This document shows positions 1 to 9,700 of a stretch of DNA of 64,000 nucleotides, piece by piece. A program made the position numbers and the translations under genes. Source of the stretch: Thermoflavimicrobium daqui (GTDB lineage: Bacteria; Bacillota; Bacilli; Thermoactinomycetales; Thermoactinomycetaceae). Each line of letters starts with the position of its first letter. The stretch's first letter is position 1. The notes below the pieces were generated by a model. The model searched no databases. It saw only the letters and a program-made list of their open reading frames with translations, and was not told the origin of the DNA. The stretch covers positions 186,001 through 250,000 of the forward strand of contig NZ_KZ845665.1 in assembly GCF_003313465.1 (NCBI RefSeq), in the 5' to 3' direction.

Positions 1-2717
1 AAATTGAGAAAGTAAAGTTTCAAGGTTTTGGACGACTCATCGACAAAACCTTTACATTTCATGAAGGAATTAACCTCATTGAGGCCAAAAATGAAGTCGG
101 TAAGTCAACCTTAGTACAAGGCATTTTCGCACTATTATATGGAGAGAAAAAAGAAGGTTTGAAAACAAAAAGGACAACGAATTGGTACGAGAAATATAAA
201 CCATGGGGAGCAACAGAGCAATATGGTGGTGAAATTACTTATTCGATTGGTAGTGACAAATACTGTCTCTATCGGAACTTACTGATTCATAAAGATATAG
301 AGCAGTTAACTCATTTAACGCGAGGCGAAGACTGGACAGAGCGTTTTCCAATGGATAAGAAAAAAGACCGCTTGATTTTAGAAAAACAGCTAGGATTATC
401 TGGTGATCTATTTCGCCAAATCACCTTTTTTACTACTTACTCACTTGTCCCAGCTCAGAAAAAAGATAGGACAGAGACAAGAGTTTTAGAAAAATTACGA
501 TCACTACTTAAGAAAGGGGAAGAAGTAGACTTAACTACTGTGAAAAAAAAGTTAGAGTCAGAGATCCAAGAAATCGGAGTGAAAAAAGATGCACGTCAAA
601 AACCATATGGTAAGCTTTATCAGGAAATAAACGAGTTAGAAAAAAGATGCAAAGAGCTTGAAATAGCTTATCAACAGCAAAAGAAAGAAGAAGCGAGGAT
701 TATTGAGCTAGCCCGTGAGTGTGAAAAATTATATGAAAAGCAAACCAAAATAGAGAAACAAGCACAAAGACTTTTAGAAGAAGTTCAACACCAAAAAAAT
801 CAGCTGGAAATTGAAAAGTTGATCATTCAAGAACAAGCTCTAAAAGAGCGGATCGAACAAGCTCATCAACTCATTCAAAAAAGAGATCAGTTAAAAAGAG
901 AAAGAGAAGAAAATCAACCAACTGAGTGGATTAGTCTGGAAGAAGTAAATGAGCTTCGACTTACCTTACGTGAGTATAAAGAAAAGCAGCTCTCTTTAAA
1001 TGAACAACTGCAGAAGATTGAAAAGTTAGCCGCTGAGCAAGAGAAATATAAAGAGCGGAATGATAAGTTAATAGCAATGAAAGTAGAAGAGCCAGAACGA
1101 ATGTTAAGCAAATTAGCTACATATGAGAAATGGGAATATAAACTTTTTCATCATAAGCAAGAAAACGAGGATAATGAACGAACTTGGATTGAAAAAGATA
1201 TGAAACTTGTTCAGCAGTTACAGCAAAAAGAAGAAAAGATACGTGGTCAATTGGACGAAAAATGGGCAAAAATCCAAACAGAAGATAGAGGAACAGATAA
1301 ATGGTGGGCACTCATTGCTGGAACTGGCCTAATTACTGTGATTTTATATATACTGGCACCTTGGATATGGCTGGTAACAGGAGTATTTACTGTTTTTTGC
1401 TCTTATTGGCTATGGAGAAAGAAGATACATAAGGACGAAGAAAGAAAAAAGTTAATGGAGCTACAACTTGCTTTACAAAATAATCAAGTAGAACAAAAGA
1501 AAATTTTTTACACTTGGCAAGTGGAAAACTTTCTGGATTTACTAGAGAAGCATACGAAAATAAAGAAAAGAGAGCAAACATTACAAGGAAAGCAACTAAT
1601 TGAAGAAGAAATGGAGCAAATTCGTCAAGAAGTAAAGAATTGGCTCTCGGATTATGTCGATAAAGTTCCTGTCTTTGATGTGGATAAATGGGAGCAAATG
1701 ATTATCCGACTTAAACAGCAAAGGGAAGAAATCCTTCAGAGACTTTTTGATTATCAAGCAACTCTTTCTTTTCTTCAAAAACAATATGAAAAAGAACAAA
1801 CAGAATACCATGATTTAGGAAGAACAATCGCTTATTATCAAAATCATTATCAAACGAGTGATTTACATCAGATTGAAAAATGGTTTGAACAAAGTGAACG
1901 AGTGCGGAAGCTTGACTTAAAAATTGATGAATTGGAAGAGCAAATTGAGTTATTTGCTTATGATTTACCAGATTGGGAAGAAGAATTGAAGATTAGCCAA
2001 AAAACACGTGCTGAGTTACAAGCCCAATGGCGTTCTCTTGGGAAAGAGAATTTAGAGCAGCGATTGCTTGACCTAGAAAAAGAAAGGCAACAAGTATTGA
2101 AACAATTTCAAGAGAAAGAGAAAGAAAAAGCCAACTTAGAGGGACAAGTAGAAGTGCTACGTCAAAAAACAAACTTGCTCCCTAAGCTGCAAACGGAATT
2201 AAAGGCGCTTAAGTCAGAGTGGGAATCTTTGCATTATAAGAGAGCAGCGATGGAAACGGCATTGACTGTATTAGATGAATCAGTAGAAGAAGTGCAAGAA
2301 AATATTATGCCATATTTATTATCTTATGCTACTAGATGGATATACAACATAACAGAGGGGAAATATGAACGAATATTTATGGAGCCACAAGAAAAAGAAT
2401 GGAAGGTTGTTGTTCCAGAATCCAATGAACAAAAGCCGATTGAACAGTTAAGCACGGGTACAATCGATCAGATATACTTTGCCTTGCGTTTGGCCATGTT
2501 AGAATTATATTCAGAGATGACAAAGACTTTTTTACCTATTATTTTGGATGATAGTTTTGTTCATTTTGATTATGATCGTTTGCAAAAAACACTTCAACTT
2601 TTACTACAGTTAGCGAAAAGTCATCAGATTATTCTTTGTACTTGTCAAAAGCGTGAAAGAGAATTATTGGATAAACTAAAAGCAAACTACCATTTAATCG
2701 CTCTACAGGAACTTTAA
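1..2717 (+). CDS. YhaN-type SMC-like AAA ATPase, 5' end outside window
   Basis: The reading frame is open from position 3, so the TTG at 159 is not the start. The translated upstream part carries an N-terminal P-loop (NEVGKST, around bases 92-112), which would be lost with the internal start. Only a few codons are probably missing. About 900 residues remain: N-terminal ATPase lobe, long coiled coils, a hydrophobic two-segment hairpin at about 1300-1420 where Rad50/SbcC has a zinc hook, more coiled coil, then a C-terminal lobe with signature LSTGTIDQIYFALRLA and Walker B LPIILDDSFVHFD. This layout is typical of Bacillus YhaN, the partner of the SbcD-like nuclease YhaO, which would lie upstream. 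The role in DNA-end processing is inferred from family. The first P-loop glycine is replaced by alanine (AKNEVGKST). Confidence 0.88.
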   Translation, partial: IEKVKFQGFGRLIDKTFTFHEGINLIEAKNEVGKSTLVQGIFALLYGEKKEGLKTKRTTNWYEKYKPWGATEQYGGEITYSIGSDKYCLYRNLLIHKDIEQLTHLTRGEDWTERFPMDKKKDRLILEKQLGLSGDLFRQITFFTTYSLVPAQKKDRTETRVLEKLRSLLKKGEEVDLTTVKKKLESEIQEIGVKKDARQKPYGKLYQEINELEKRCKELEIAYQQQKKEEARIIELARECEKLYEKQTKIEKQAQRLLEEVQHQKNQLEIEKLIIQEQALKERIEQAHQLIQKRDQLKREREENQPTEWISLEEVNELRLTLREYKEKQLSLNEQLQKIEKLAAEQEKYKERNDKLIAMKVEEPERMLSKLATYEKWEYKLFHHKQENEDNERTWIEKDMKLVQQLQQKEEKIRGQLDEKWAKIQTEDRGTDKWWALIAGTGLITVILYILAPWIWLVTGVFTVFCSYWLWRKKIHKDEERKKLMELQLALQNNQVEQKKIFYTWQVENFLDLLEKHTKIKKREQTLQGKQLIEEEMEQIRQEVKNWLSDYVDKVPVFDVDKWEQMIIRLKQQREEILQRLFDYQATLSFLQKQYEKEQTEYHDLGRTIAYYQNHYQTSDLHQIEKWFEQSERVRKLDLKIDELEEQIELFAYDLPDWEEELKISQKTRAELQAQWRSLGKENLEQRLLDLEKERQQVLKQFQEKEKEKANLEGQVEVLRQKTNLLPKLQTELKALKSEWESLHYKRAAMETALTVLDESVEEVQENIMPYLLSYATRWIYNITEGKYERIFMEPQEKEWKVVVPESNEQKPIEQLSTGTIDQIYFALRLAMLELYSEMTKTFLPIILDDSFVHFDYDRLQKTLQLLLQLAKSHQIILCTCQKRERELLDKLKANYHLIALQEL

Positions 2718-2724
2718 CATAAAA

Positions 2725-2753
2725 CCCAGTATCTGACTATAAAGGATACTGGG
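2725..2753. terminator. Bidirectional intrinsic terminator between convergent genes
   Basis: A perfect 9-bp stem (2725-2733 with 2745-2753) lies between the stop codons of the YhaN-like gene and the haemoglobin gene. On the minus strand the hairpin starts right after the stop codon and is followed by a short U run. Confidence 0.7.
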
Positions 2754-3125
2754 CTATCTATTAATAATATGGGGTTTATAGGAACGTAGTAACGATTCGA
2801 TCTTTGCAATGTCGGGAATGGAAACGGTATACTTTCTTAAGATTTGTCGAACATAGGAAAGGAATATATCGTACTCCTCTGAAGTAATATTTAAGCCACT
2901 ATGGGCTTTACGTAATGATTCGCCTGAGTAATCAAGGGGACCACCAAGCATATTTTCAAAAAATGAAATTAAAACATTAGTTAATCTTTCGATGTCAACC
3001 CCGACAAAATGATGGCTTACACGATCATCTGATAAAAGTGCGTAGAAGGAATCTTGAACAATCATCTTTATCCTAGGTCTTCCGCCTAATCGCTCATATA
3101 ATGTTTGGTTAACTACTGGTAACAT
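2754..3125 (-). CDS. Truncated haemoglobin (Bac_globin family)
   Basis: This 123-residue protein has the hallmarks of a 2-on-2 globin. The N-terminal TLYERLGG segment is followed by SFYALL with the B10-type tyrosine at about residue 28, and the proximal haem histidine sits in RKAHSGL at about residue 75. The short length and the AHxGL motif resemble group I truncated globins. Such proteins bind O2 or NO and are often linked to NO detoxification, but nothing in the context fixes the ligand. The ATG is preceded by GGAGG at good spacing. The gene converges on the YhaN-like gene and shares its terminator. Confidence 0.88.
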   Translation of the reverse strand: MLPVVNQTLYERLGGRPRIKMIVQDSFYALLSDDRVSHHFVGVDIERLTNVLISFFENMLGGPLDYSGESLRKAHSGLNITSEEYDIFLSYVRQILRKYTVSIPDIAKIESLLRSYKPHIINR

Positions 3126-3330
3126 TCTTTTCCTCCATAAAGTAAGAAAATGGATTTTTATTGTAAGTTCATGAGAAAATTTATATTTAATGTCTATAAT
3201 TGTATGATATTTCTATAGCCTTGCCAATTTATTTTTATAGTGGAACTTTAAGAATTTGGATGGAAGAATTAAGGTTAAGAGAGTGAAGAAGTGAGAGTAG
3301 CAGATGAGAGAGGAAACGCTATATATAAGA

Positions 3331-3352
3331 AGTCCCATTAAAATATGGGACT
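3331..3352. repeat. 8-bp inverted repeat, possible weak terminator
   Basis: Arms 3331-3338 and 3345-3352 are perfectly complementary. The hairpin lies just downstream of the minus-strand small gene ending at 3383, but neither side has a clear U run. I see nothing else in the gap 3126-3382. Confidence 0.4.
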
Positions 3353-3382
3353 CGGGATTTGAGTGTTAGAGTGATCCTCGTG

Positions 3383-3541
3383 TTATTCTTTTTCTGCTTC
3401 TTTTTTTGGATTTAATCCTGCCTGACTATAAGACATTGAGATAGCATTCATTACACTTAAAGTTGCTTCATCAGAAGCAAACTCTGATCCAAACTCTGTA
3501 TCTTCTTTGCGTTTACGTGGTTTCTTTTTATCACGGTCCAT
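3383..3541 (-). CDS. Small (52 aa) SASP-like protein, putative spore protein
   Basis: The ORF reads from an ATG with a strong GGAGGTG site to TAA. It has a very basic N-terminus (MDRDKKKPRKRKED), then DTEFGSEFASDE, and an acidic C-terminus. The central FGSEFASDE resembles the FGTEFASET segment of gamma-type small acid-soluble spore proteins and fits the Glu-Phe-Ala/Gly-Ser-Glu site cut by the germination protease GPR. It contains one such site only, whereas classical SspE has repeats. Divergent from addB. Translation is well supported; the SASP identity is inferred from motif resemblance. Confidence 0.6.
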   Translation of the reverse strand: MDRDKKKPRKRKEDTEFGSEFASDEATLSVMNAISMSYSQAGLNPKKEAEKE

Positions 3542-3623
3542 GTTTTCACCTCCAAACTATTTATAAATTGTCACCATGAAGTAAAAACATACTGGTTAAA
3601 TATTCCATAAAGGAGGTTAATTG

Positions 3624-6600
3624 ATGGCTGGTAGGATTTATCTACATCCCGGTTCTCAGGCAATTTTAGGAATGGCTTGGAATGAATCGTTTGGCATGCA
3701 AGATCAAATGATTTATTATATTGTACCTAGTAATGAACAAGCTCGTGTTCTATCTCGTAAATATTCGGTTAACACGGTAACTTGGCGGACATTTGATCAA
3801 TTTGTCCATGAGTTATTAGGAAATCAACGTAAGCTTATTTCAGAGATAGAACAGCAATGGATTATTCAACAGGTTTTATGGGAGCTTTTACGTGAGAATC
3901 AACTTTCATACTTTAAGGATATCAATTTACTTAATGAAAGCTGGGGTAAGATATTTGTACATTGGATCAATGAAATAAAATGGGCAAATATTTTACCGAA
4001 GCGACTTGATACATTATGGCAAGAAAAAGAAACAAAATATCAGGAAATGGCTCGTATTTATGATCTGTATCAGCAAAAATTAAAGCATCTTTTGCTTTGG
4101 GATCATGCTGAAATGTATATACAAGCCATTAAACAATTAAGTCATACACAAACAAGGGGTCAACTGTCTTTACCAAAGAAAATCGTATTAGAGAGGTTTT
4201 ATCATTTACATCCATTACAAGAGCAATTGTTGATTCAGTTAGTAACTTGTGGAGTTTCAGTTGAATTACATCTTGTTTGGGATTTGCATCGGTTGCGCCT
4301 ATTCCGTGAAACCAATGAAATGATTCAGAGATTAGGGCAAAGAGGATTTCAGCAGCGGTTTGACTATTTAGATACAAAGAGGCTACAAAACAAAGATCCG
4401 GCTTTGTTTCATTTATCAGAGCATGTTTTTAGTGAAGACCCACCCAAGCAACCTTTCTCTAATACTGTGGAAGTATTTAGTGCACCAAATATGGAGGCAG
4501 AAGTAGAACGTATAGCTGCCTATTTAAAAAAATACATAGATGAGTCAGACACGGCTTTCCATGAAGTTGCTATTATTTGCCCCAATTTGGATGAGTATCA
4601 AGGTTTATTGTTTAAATACTTTCAAAAGGCCAAAATTCCGATTTCAAACCAATGGCAACAAAAATTAGCTGATCATCCTTTGTATAAAACGATTTGTGCT
4701 CTTCTTTATGTCCAAGCTGGTTATCACGACTGGTGGACTATCTTAATGGAGAGCCCATATCTTCCTTTCCGTCGTTATATAAAGCGATTTGGAACCATTT
4801 CGATGGATCAAGAGTTATTTAAAAATGAGCTCACCAAACAGTGTGAACAGAATGAAATGAAAAAGGATGATATCAAGCTGTATCAAGAAATTCTCTCTGT
4901 ATTAGCGTGGATGGAGCAAATTCCTAAAAAAAATACATGGACAGAGTGGATCAGCTGGCTTGCGAATTGGATTAGACCATTAAAACAAATAGATCGATGG
5001 CAAGCACAAGGGAGAAATCCACTTTTACTTGAGAGCTTAGCTGAAGAGCTACATGCATGGCAAGGTATAAAAAAGCTATTAGAGGGTGGACAATCGATTC
5101 AGCGAGGTGCATTTTCTGGACAAAAATTGACATTGTCTCAATTTATTATCTTATTAGAACAGGCAGCATCTCAGCTGAAGATATGTAAAAGAAAAGCGCA
5201 AAAAGGAGGAGTGCAATTCTTAGCACCTAATTTGGTGCAAGGTCATTCTTTTCGAGTTGTGATTTTGTTGGGATGTGTAGAAGGAAAGTATCCGCGTCCA
5301 TATCAGGAAGATTGGCTGGTACCCAATCAAGAACGTAGAAAGTTACGAGAAGAAGGGGTTTATTTAATAGACTCAGAAGAGCTGCGTCAACGCCAATTAT
5401 ATTCCTTTTTCATGAGTATTAATGCAGCCACTGATAAACTTATTTTTTCTTATCCTTATGCTAATCAAGATGGAAAAAAACAATTACCGTCTCCTTATTT
5501 AGAAGAATGTTTCATGGTATTTCATGAGAATTCAATTCAGGTGACCAAACTAGAATTAACTTCTTACTGGGGTCCATTTTCGATAGCCGATTGTTATACT
5601 TCCGCAAAAGGTAGGAAATTTGCTACCTACCAATTAGGACAGAAGCAAAAAATGAGTGATGATATCAACGTGGCGATCCAAATCTTAGAACATCTACGTT
5701 TAGAAGACATCGATAGATGGAAATGGCTACTCGACCGCATCCAAGTCGAGCAGTCTCGCTATCTACATCAGCAAACCCCATTTACAGGTAAAATTAGTGA
5801 TAAAAAGCTGCAAAAACAGATTCAAGAATGGCTAAAAGAATATGTTTGGCATGTGAGTGACGTCAATCAGTTGCTTCGTTGTCCTTTTCAATTTATGGCT
5901 GGTCAGTTATGGCAAACTACACAAAGGAAGAAAAAAAGAAAAGGACTTGGTTCATGGAAAAAAGAGCAGATCATACGCGATGTTTTGTACCGAGTACTTG
6001 GAAGCCCAATGTTATCAGAAGAAGAAGGGGAAAATTTAGTTCACCAATTATTTATGAAACAAATAAAGGATGGAGATCAAGAAAGTTCGACTTATTATTT
6101 CGAAATGGATCAAAAGAAAATCTGGCAACAGGTACAAAAATATATGAAATATGAGATGAATCTACGGAGTGAAGAAGCTTATGATTTTCACCCACGATAT
6201 ATCAACCTTACATTTGGTAAAGCCAATCCAATGGATGGACAAGAAGATCCACATTCAATGGCACAACCGATTTCTATACAGCTAGGTTCAGGATCTATAT
6301 TAAAGTTACGTGGAAAAGTAGATCGAATAGATATGGATGAGCAAGGTGACTATATTGTATATATTTATCAATCTTCTAATCTTCCATCACAAAAGGAATT
6401 ATATGACGGACAAGATGTACAGCTACCTTTGATTTTATGGGCGCTACAACAAGGATTGGGTTTAGAACCAGAGAAGGTGATCGGAATCGCTTATTACACC
6501 AAAGGAAAAAGTAATGAGAAAAATTGGCGGAATCGTGGTTTCTGGAAAAAAGAGCACAAGGAAAAAGCCAAATTAACAAGCAGAGCCCTGTTAGAACCAA

Positions 6601-6776
6601 ATGAATGGGGACAAAAATTGGAGATGGTAAAGCACCTCATTGATGAAAAGGTCCAACAAATCGAACAAGGAGGCTGTGATGTTAAACCGACTTGGTCTTG
6701 TCCTCCTCATTGTCCACATCAAACAATCTGCCGGATTCGAGCATATCAACAACATAAGGTAGGTGATCATGATTGA
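3624..6776 (+). CDS. addB: AddB-like subunit of helicase-nuclease AddAB, degenerate active sites
   Basis: This 1050-residue protein sits directly upstream of addA and has the AddB architecture: an inactive-helicase-like body, then a C-terminal RecB-type nuclease fold with Fe-S cysteines C753, C1026, C1030 and C1036. AddAB resects double-strand breaks up to Chi. I chose ATG 3624 over the TTG at 3621 because AGGAGG lies 7 nt upstream of it. Two features are odd. The N-terminus shows no GxGKT Walker A where Bacillus AddB has one. The nuclease motif keeps GKVDRID (D900), but the expected D-Y-K is I914-Y915-Q916. The nuclease is therefore probably inactive and the subunit structural. The stop overlaps the addA start by 4 nt (TTGA). 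Confidence 0.85.
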   Translation: MAGRIYLHPGSQAILGMAWNESFGMQDQMIYYIVPSNEQARVLSRKYSVNTVTWRTFDQFVHELLGNQRKLISEIEQQWIIQQVLWELLRENQLSYFKDINLLNESWGKIFVHWINEIKWANILPKRLDTLWQEKETKYQEMARIYDLYQQKLKHLLLWDHAEMYIQAIKQLSHTQTRGQLSLPKKIVLERFYHLHPLQEQLLIQLVTCGVSVELHLVWDLHRLRLFRETNEMIQRLGQRGFQQRFDYLDTKRLQNKDPALFHLSEHVFSEDPPKQPFSNTVEVFSAPNMEAEVERIAAYLKKYIDESDTAFHEVAIICPNLDEYQGLLFKYFQKAKIPISNQWQQKLADHPLYKTICALLYVQAGYHDWWTILMESPYLPFRRYIKRFGTISMDQELFKNELTKQCEQNEMKKDDIKLYQEILSVLAWMEQIPKKNTWTEWISWLANWIRPLKQIDRWQAQGRNPLLLESLAEELHAWQGIKKLLEGGQSIQRGAFSGQKLTLSQFIILLEQAASQLKICKRKAQKGGVQFLAPNLVQGHSFRVVILLGCVEGKYPRPYQEDWLVPNQERRKLREEGVYLIDSEELRQRQLYSFFMSINAATDKLIFSYPYANQDGKKQLPSPYLEECFMVFHENSIQVTKLELTSYWGPFSIADCYTSAKGRKFATYQLGQKQKMSDDINVAIQILEHLRLEDIDRWKWLLDRIQVEQSRYLHQQTPFTGKISDKKLQKQIQEWLKEYVWHVSDVNQLLRCPFQFMAGQLWQTTQRKKKRKGLGSWKKEQIIRDVLYRVLGSPMLSEEEGENLVHQLFMKQIKDGDQESSTYYFEMDQKKIWQQVQKYMKYEMNLRSEEAYDFHPRYINLTFGKANPMDGQEDPHSMAQPISIQLGSGSILKLRGKVDRIDMDEQGDYIVYIYQSSNLPSQKELYDGQDVQLPLILWALQQGLGLEPEKVIGIAYYTKGKSNEKNWRNRGFWKKEHKEKAKLTSRALLEPNEWGQKLEMVKHLIDEKVQQIEQGGCDVKPTWSCPPHCPHQTICRIRAYQQHKVGDHD

Positions 6777-9700
6777 ATCCATTAACTTTAAGACAGCAAA
6801 GAGCAGCAGCTGACTTATTACATACCAACTGTATTGTTACAGCAGGGGCTGGTTCGGGAAAAACGCGTGTATTGACTCATCGTTTTGTCAACTTACTTGC
6901 TAATCATCAAGAAGATCCAAATATACTTGAACAAATTATTGCCATTACATTTACTGAAAAAGCTGCTACAGAGATGAAAGAGAGAATCCGTCAGGAGGTA
7001 AATGAGCGAATAAATCAGGCTCGGGAAAAACAGCAGAAAGAAAACGAGTATCAGTGGCGTAGATTACTTGTAGAATTAGAACGTGCACGTATATCTACCT
7101 TCCACTCCTTTTGTCAAAAGGTATTACTAGAATATCCTTTGGAAGCAAGTGTATCACCTTCATTTAACATCTTAAACGAATGGGAAGCAGAGATGCTTCT
7201 TAGAGAAGCTATTCAAGAAAGCTTAACAGATGTCTGGAAAAAGGAAATAGAACGTCCGACCTGGGAGGAGTGGTTAGTTGGTAATAGCTTTAGTAGTATT
7301 GAAGAATCATTACAATCTGCTTTAAAACAATTACATTCATTGGGCTGGAATGTCCAAAGTTTGTTCGATGCGACACAAAAGTGTGCTAAGCAATTGGAGG
7401 AAAGGCATACATTACGCTGGGAGGAAGAATGGACTCCTTTGCAAAGCGAATTAAAACAAAGTGCCAACGTAATTTTACAGGTAAAAAAACCCGGCAAAAA
7501 TATGCAATCATTTATTGAAACATGGCCATGGTGGGAAAGCAGATGGCAAAAAAGTAAATCGGTCACTGAGCAAATTACGCTGATTCGTGTTCTTTTGGAT
7601 ACATTGAAAGGATTTTGGGGCAAAAATAATAATCAGCTAAAAGAAAATATGCAACACATTTGTCAGCAGATGAAAGAGTTACTAATCACTCGTAAATATC
7701 TAAGTATCGAAGCAAAGCTAACTAATATCTTATGTCCATTGCTCTCTCAGGTGATTCAGAGGTATCAACAAAAAAAGAACGCAAAAGAAGCAGTAGATTT
7801 TAATGATTTGGAGTGGAAAACCTATGAATTACTTACTCAACGCTCAGAGATACGTAAGCGTTATTTCGAACAAATACGTTATGTATTAGTCGATGAGTAC
7901 CAAGATACCAATCATATTCAAAAGAAATTGATTGATTTATTAACCAAAGATACAGATGGGAACATTCCACCTGGCAAATTGTTTGTGGTAGGAGATCCTA
8001 AACAGTCTATCTATCGTTTTCGAGGAGCGGATGTTTCTCTTTTTACCCAAACGCGAAATGAAATAAAATTACATGGAGGAGAAGAGGTTATATTAGATAC
8101 AAACTTTCGCTCTGATCCAGAATTGATTGTATTTTTTAATCATGTGTTTTCTCATCTAATGTCCCAAGATGAAGAAGTCCCTAACTACTATGAGCCTGTA
8201 AAAGCAAAATCAAAGGATACGAATTCCGAGGTAGTCATCGAGTGGATTCGAGTTCCGCAGAAAAAAGAGTTAACGGAAGACCTCAGTTCACATGAAGCTG
8301 AAGCCATGATGATAGCCAAACATATAGAGCAACTGAGTAAAGAAGGAATTCCATATAAAGATATGACTATTTTGCTTCGGAAAATGACCCATGTAAAAGT
8401 TTATGAGCAGGCTTTAGCAGAAGTGGGTATCCCGTTTTATGTAGTAAAGGGACGGGGATTTTATGATCGACAAGAAGTGCTAGATATTCTTCATTTCTTA
8501 CGTATTTTAGTTCAACCGAATGATCGATTAGCTTGGGCCGGTGTGTTACGTTCCCCATTTTGTGGAGTATCGGATGAGACTATTTTGCGTATTGCAATGG
8601 ATGCGAAGTGGGAAGGACAAATTCAAGATTGGCTCACTCAGATTCAGGTTACAAAAGCAGAACAAAGAAAGCTTCAACAACTTGCTGCTTTGCTTGATAG
8701 AGTGGAATTATGGCTTGGGCAGCTACCAGTTGCCGATCTTATCGAATATTTAATTGAAGAAAGTGGATATGAAGAAGTACTATGGGCCACATCTATTGGA
8801 AAGCAAGCAACTGCCAATGTTAAAAAGCTCATTTATCAAGCCAATGAGTTAACCGGTTTACCAGCTGTATCCATCTCTGCTTTTCTAGAATGGGTGGAGC
8901 AAGTTTCCTTAAGTCAGCAAGACGAAACCGAAGCATCCATTGAATCAGAAGATAGCCCTAGTGTAAAAATCATGACGATTCATCAAGCGAAAGGATTAGA
9001 ATTTCCCATTGTATATCTTCCAGGATTATCGGATACTCCTCGGCAAAATCACTCCTTATTACACATACACCCAAAGTGGGGATTAGTTGTACAGATGCAA
9101 GATGAGAAGGGAGAAACGATTGAGACTGAGCACTTTAAACAAGTTCAAGCGGATGAGAAAAGACTACAATGGGAAGAATCGGTGCGCCTTTTTTATGTGG
9201 CATTAACCCGAGCGGAAAAAAGATTGATTTTGAGTGGATCAGCTACTCCACTAAAAGGATTACTAGATCAAAATTATCAGTGGAGTACATGGTTAGATGG
9301 AGTAATTGGATATCATCATATCGATGAGCAGGAGGGAATTTGGTCTTTCGACTCAGAGCACTTACCTATTCGGGTACATTTAAACTTTGAGAATACTGTA
9401 AAATCCACTTCTATACATACGATATCTAAAGAAGATATATTCAATCAATATATTGCTGGAAAGCTTAAAGAAGAACCTTTATCCATTCATATCGACCTAT
9501 TTCAAGAAAAACGGGTTACTCCTCATTTAGTAGCCGTTAATGTTACGAAGTGGAAACAATTGGTTAACTGCCCTCGAAAATTTTACTATCAGGAAATCAT
9601 TGGGATTCCAGAAATAATGAAAGATGAAGAGATAAAGATCCTCAGTCCAAATGAAAAAAGAAAATTGCCTCCAACCTTAAAAGGACAATTAGTTCATCAA

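Noticed and set aside
159-161. TTG as the start of the YhaN-like protein
   Set aside because: The frame stays open upstream to the window edge and carries the P-loop, so the start is outside.
3240-3320. AG-rich stretch resembling the dispersed repeat interior
   Set aside because: Only short word similarity; no terminal repeat or GCGGCTGATT core.
5857-6154. Short plus-strand ORFs inside addB
   Set aside because: Other-frame shadows of the AddB nuclease region; no independent start signals.
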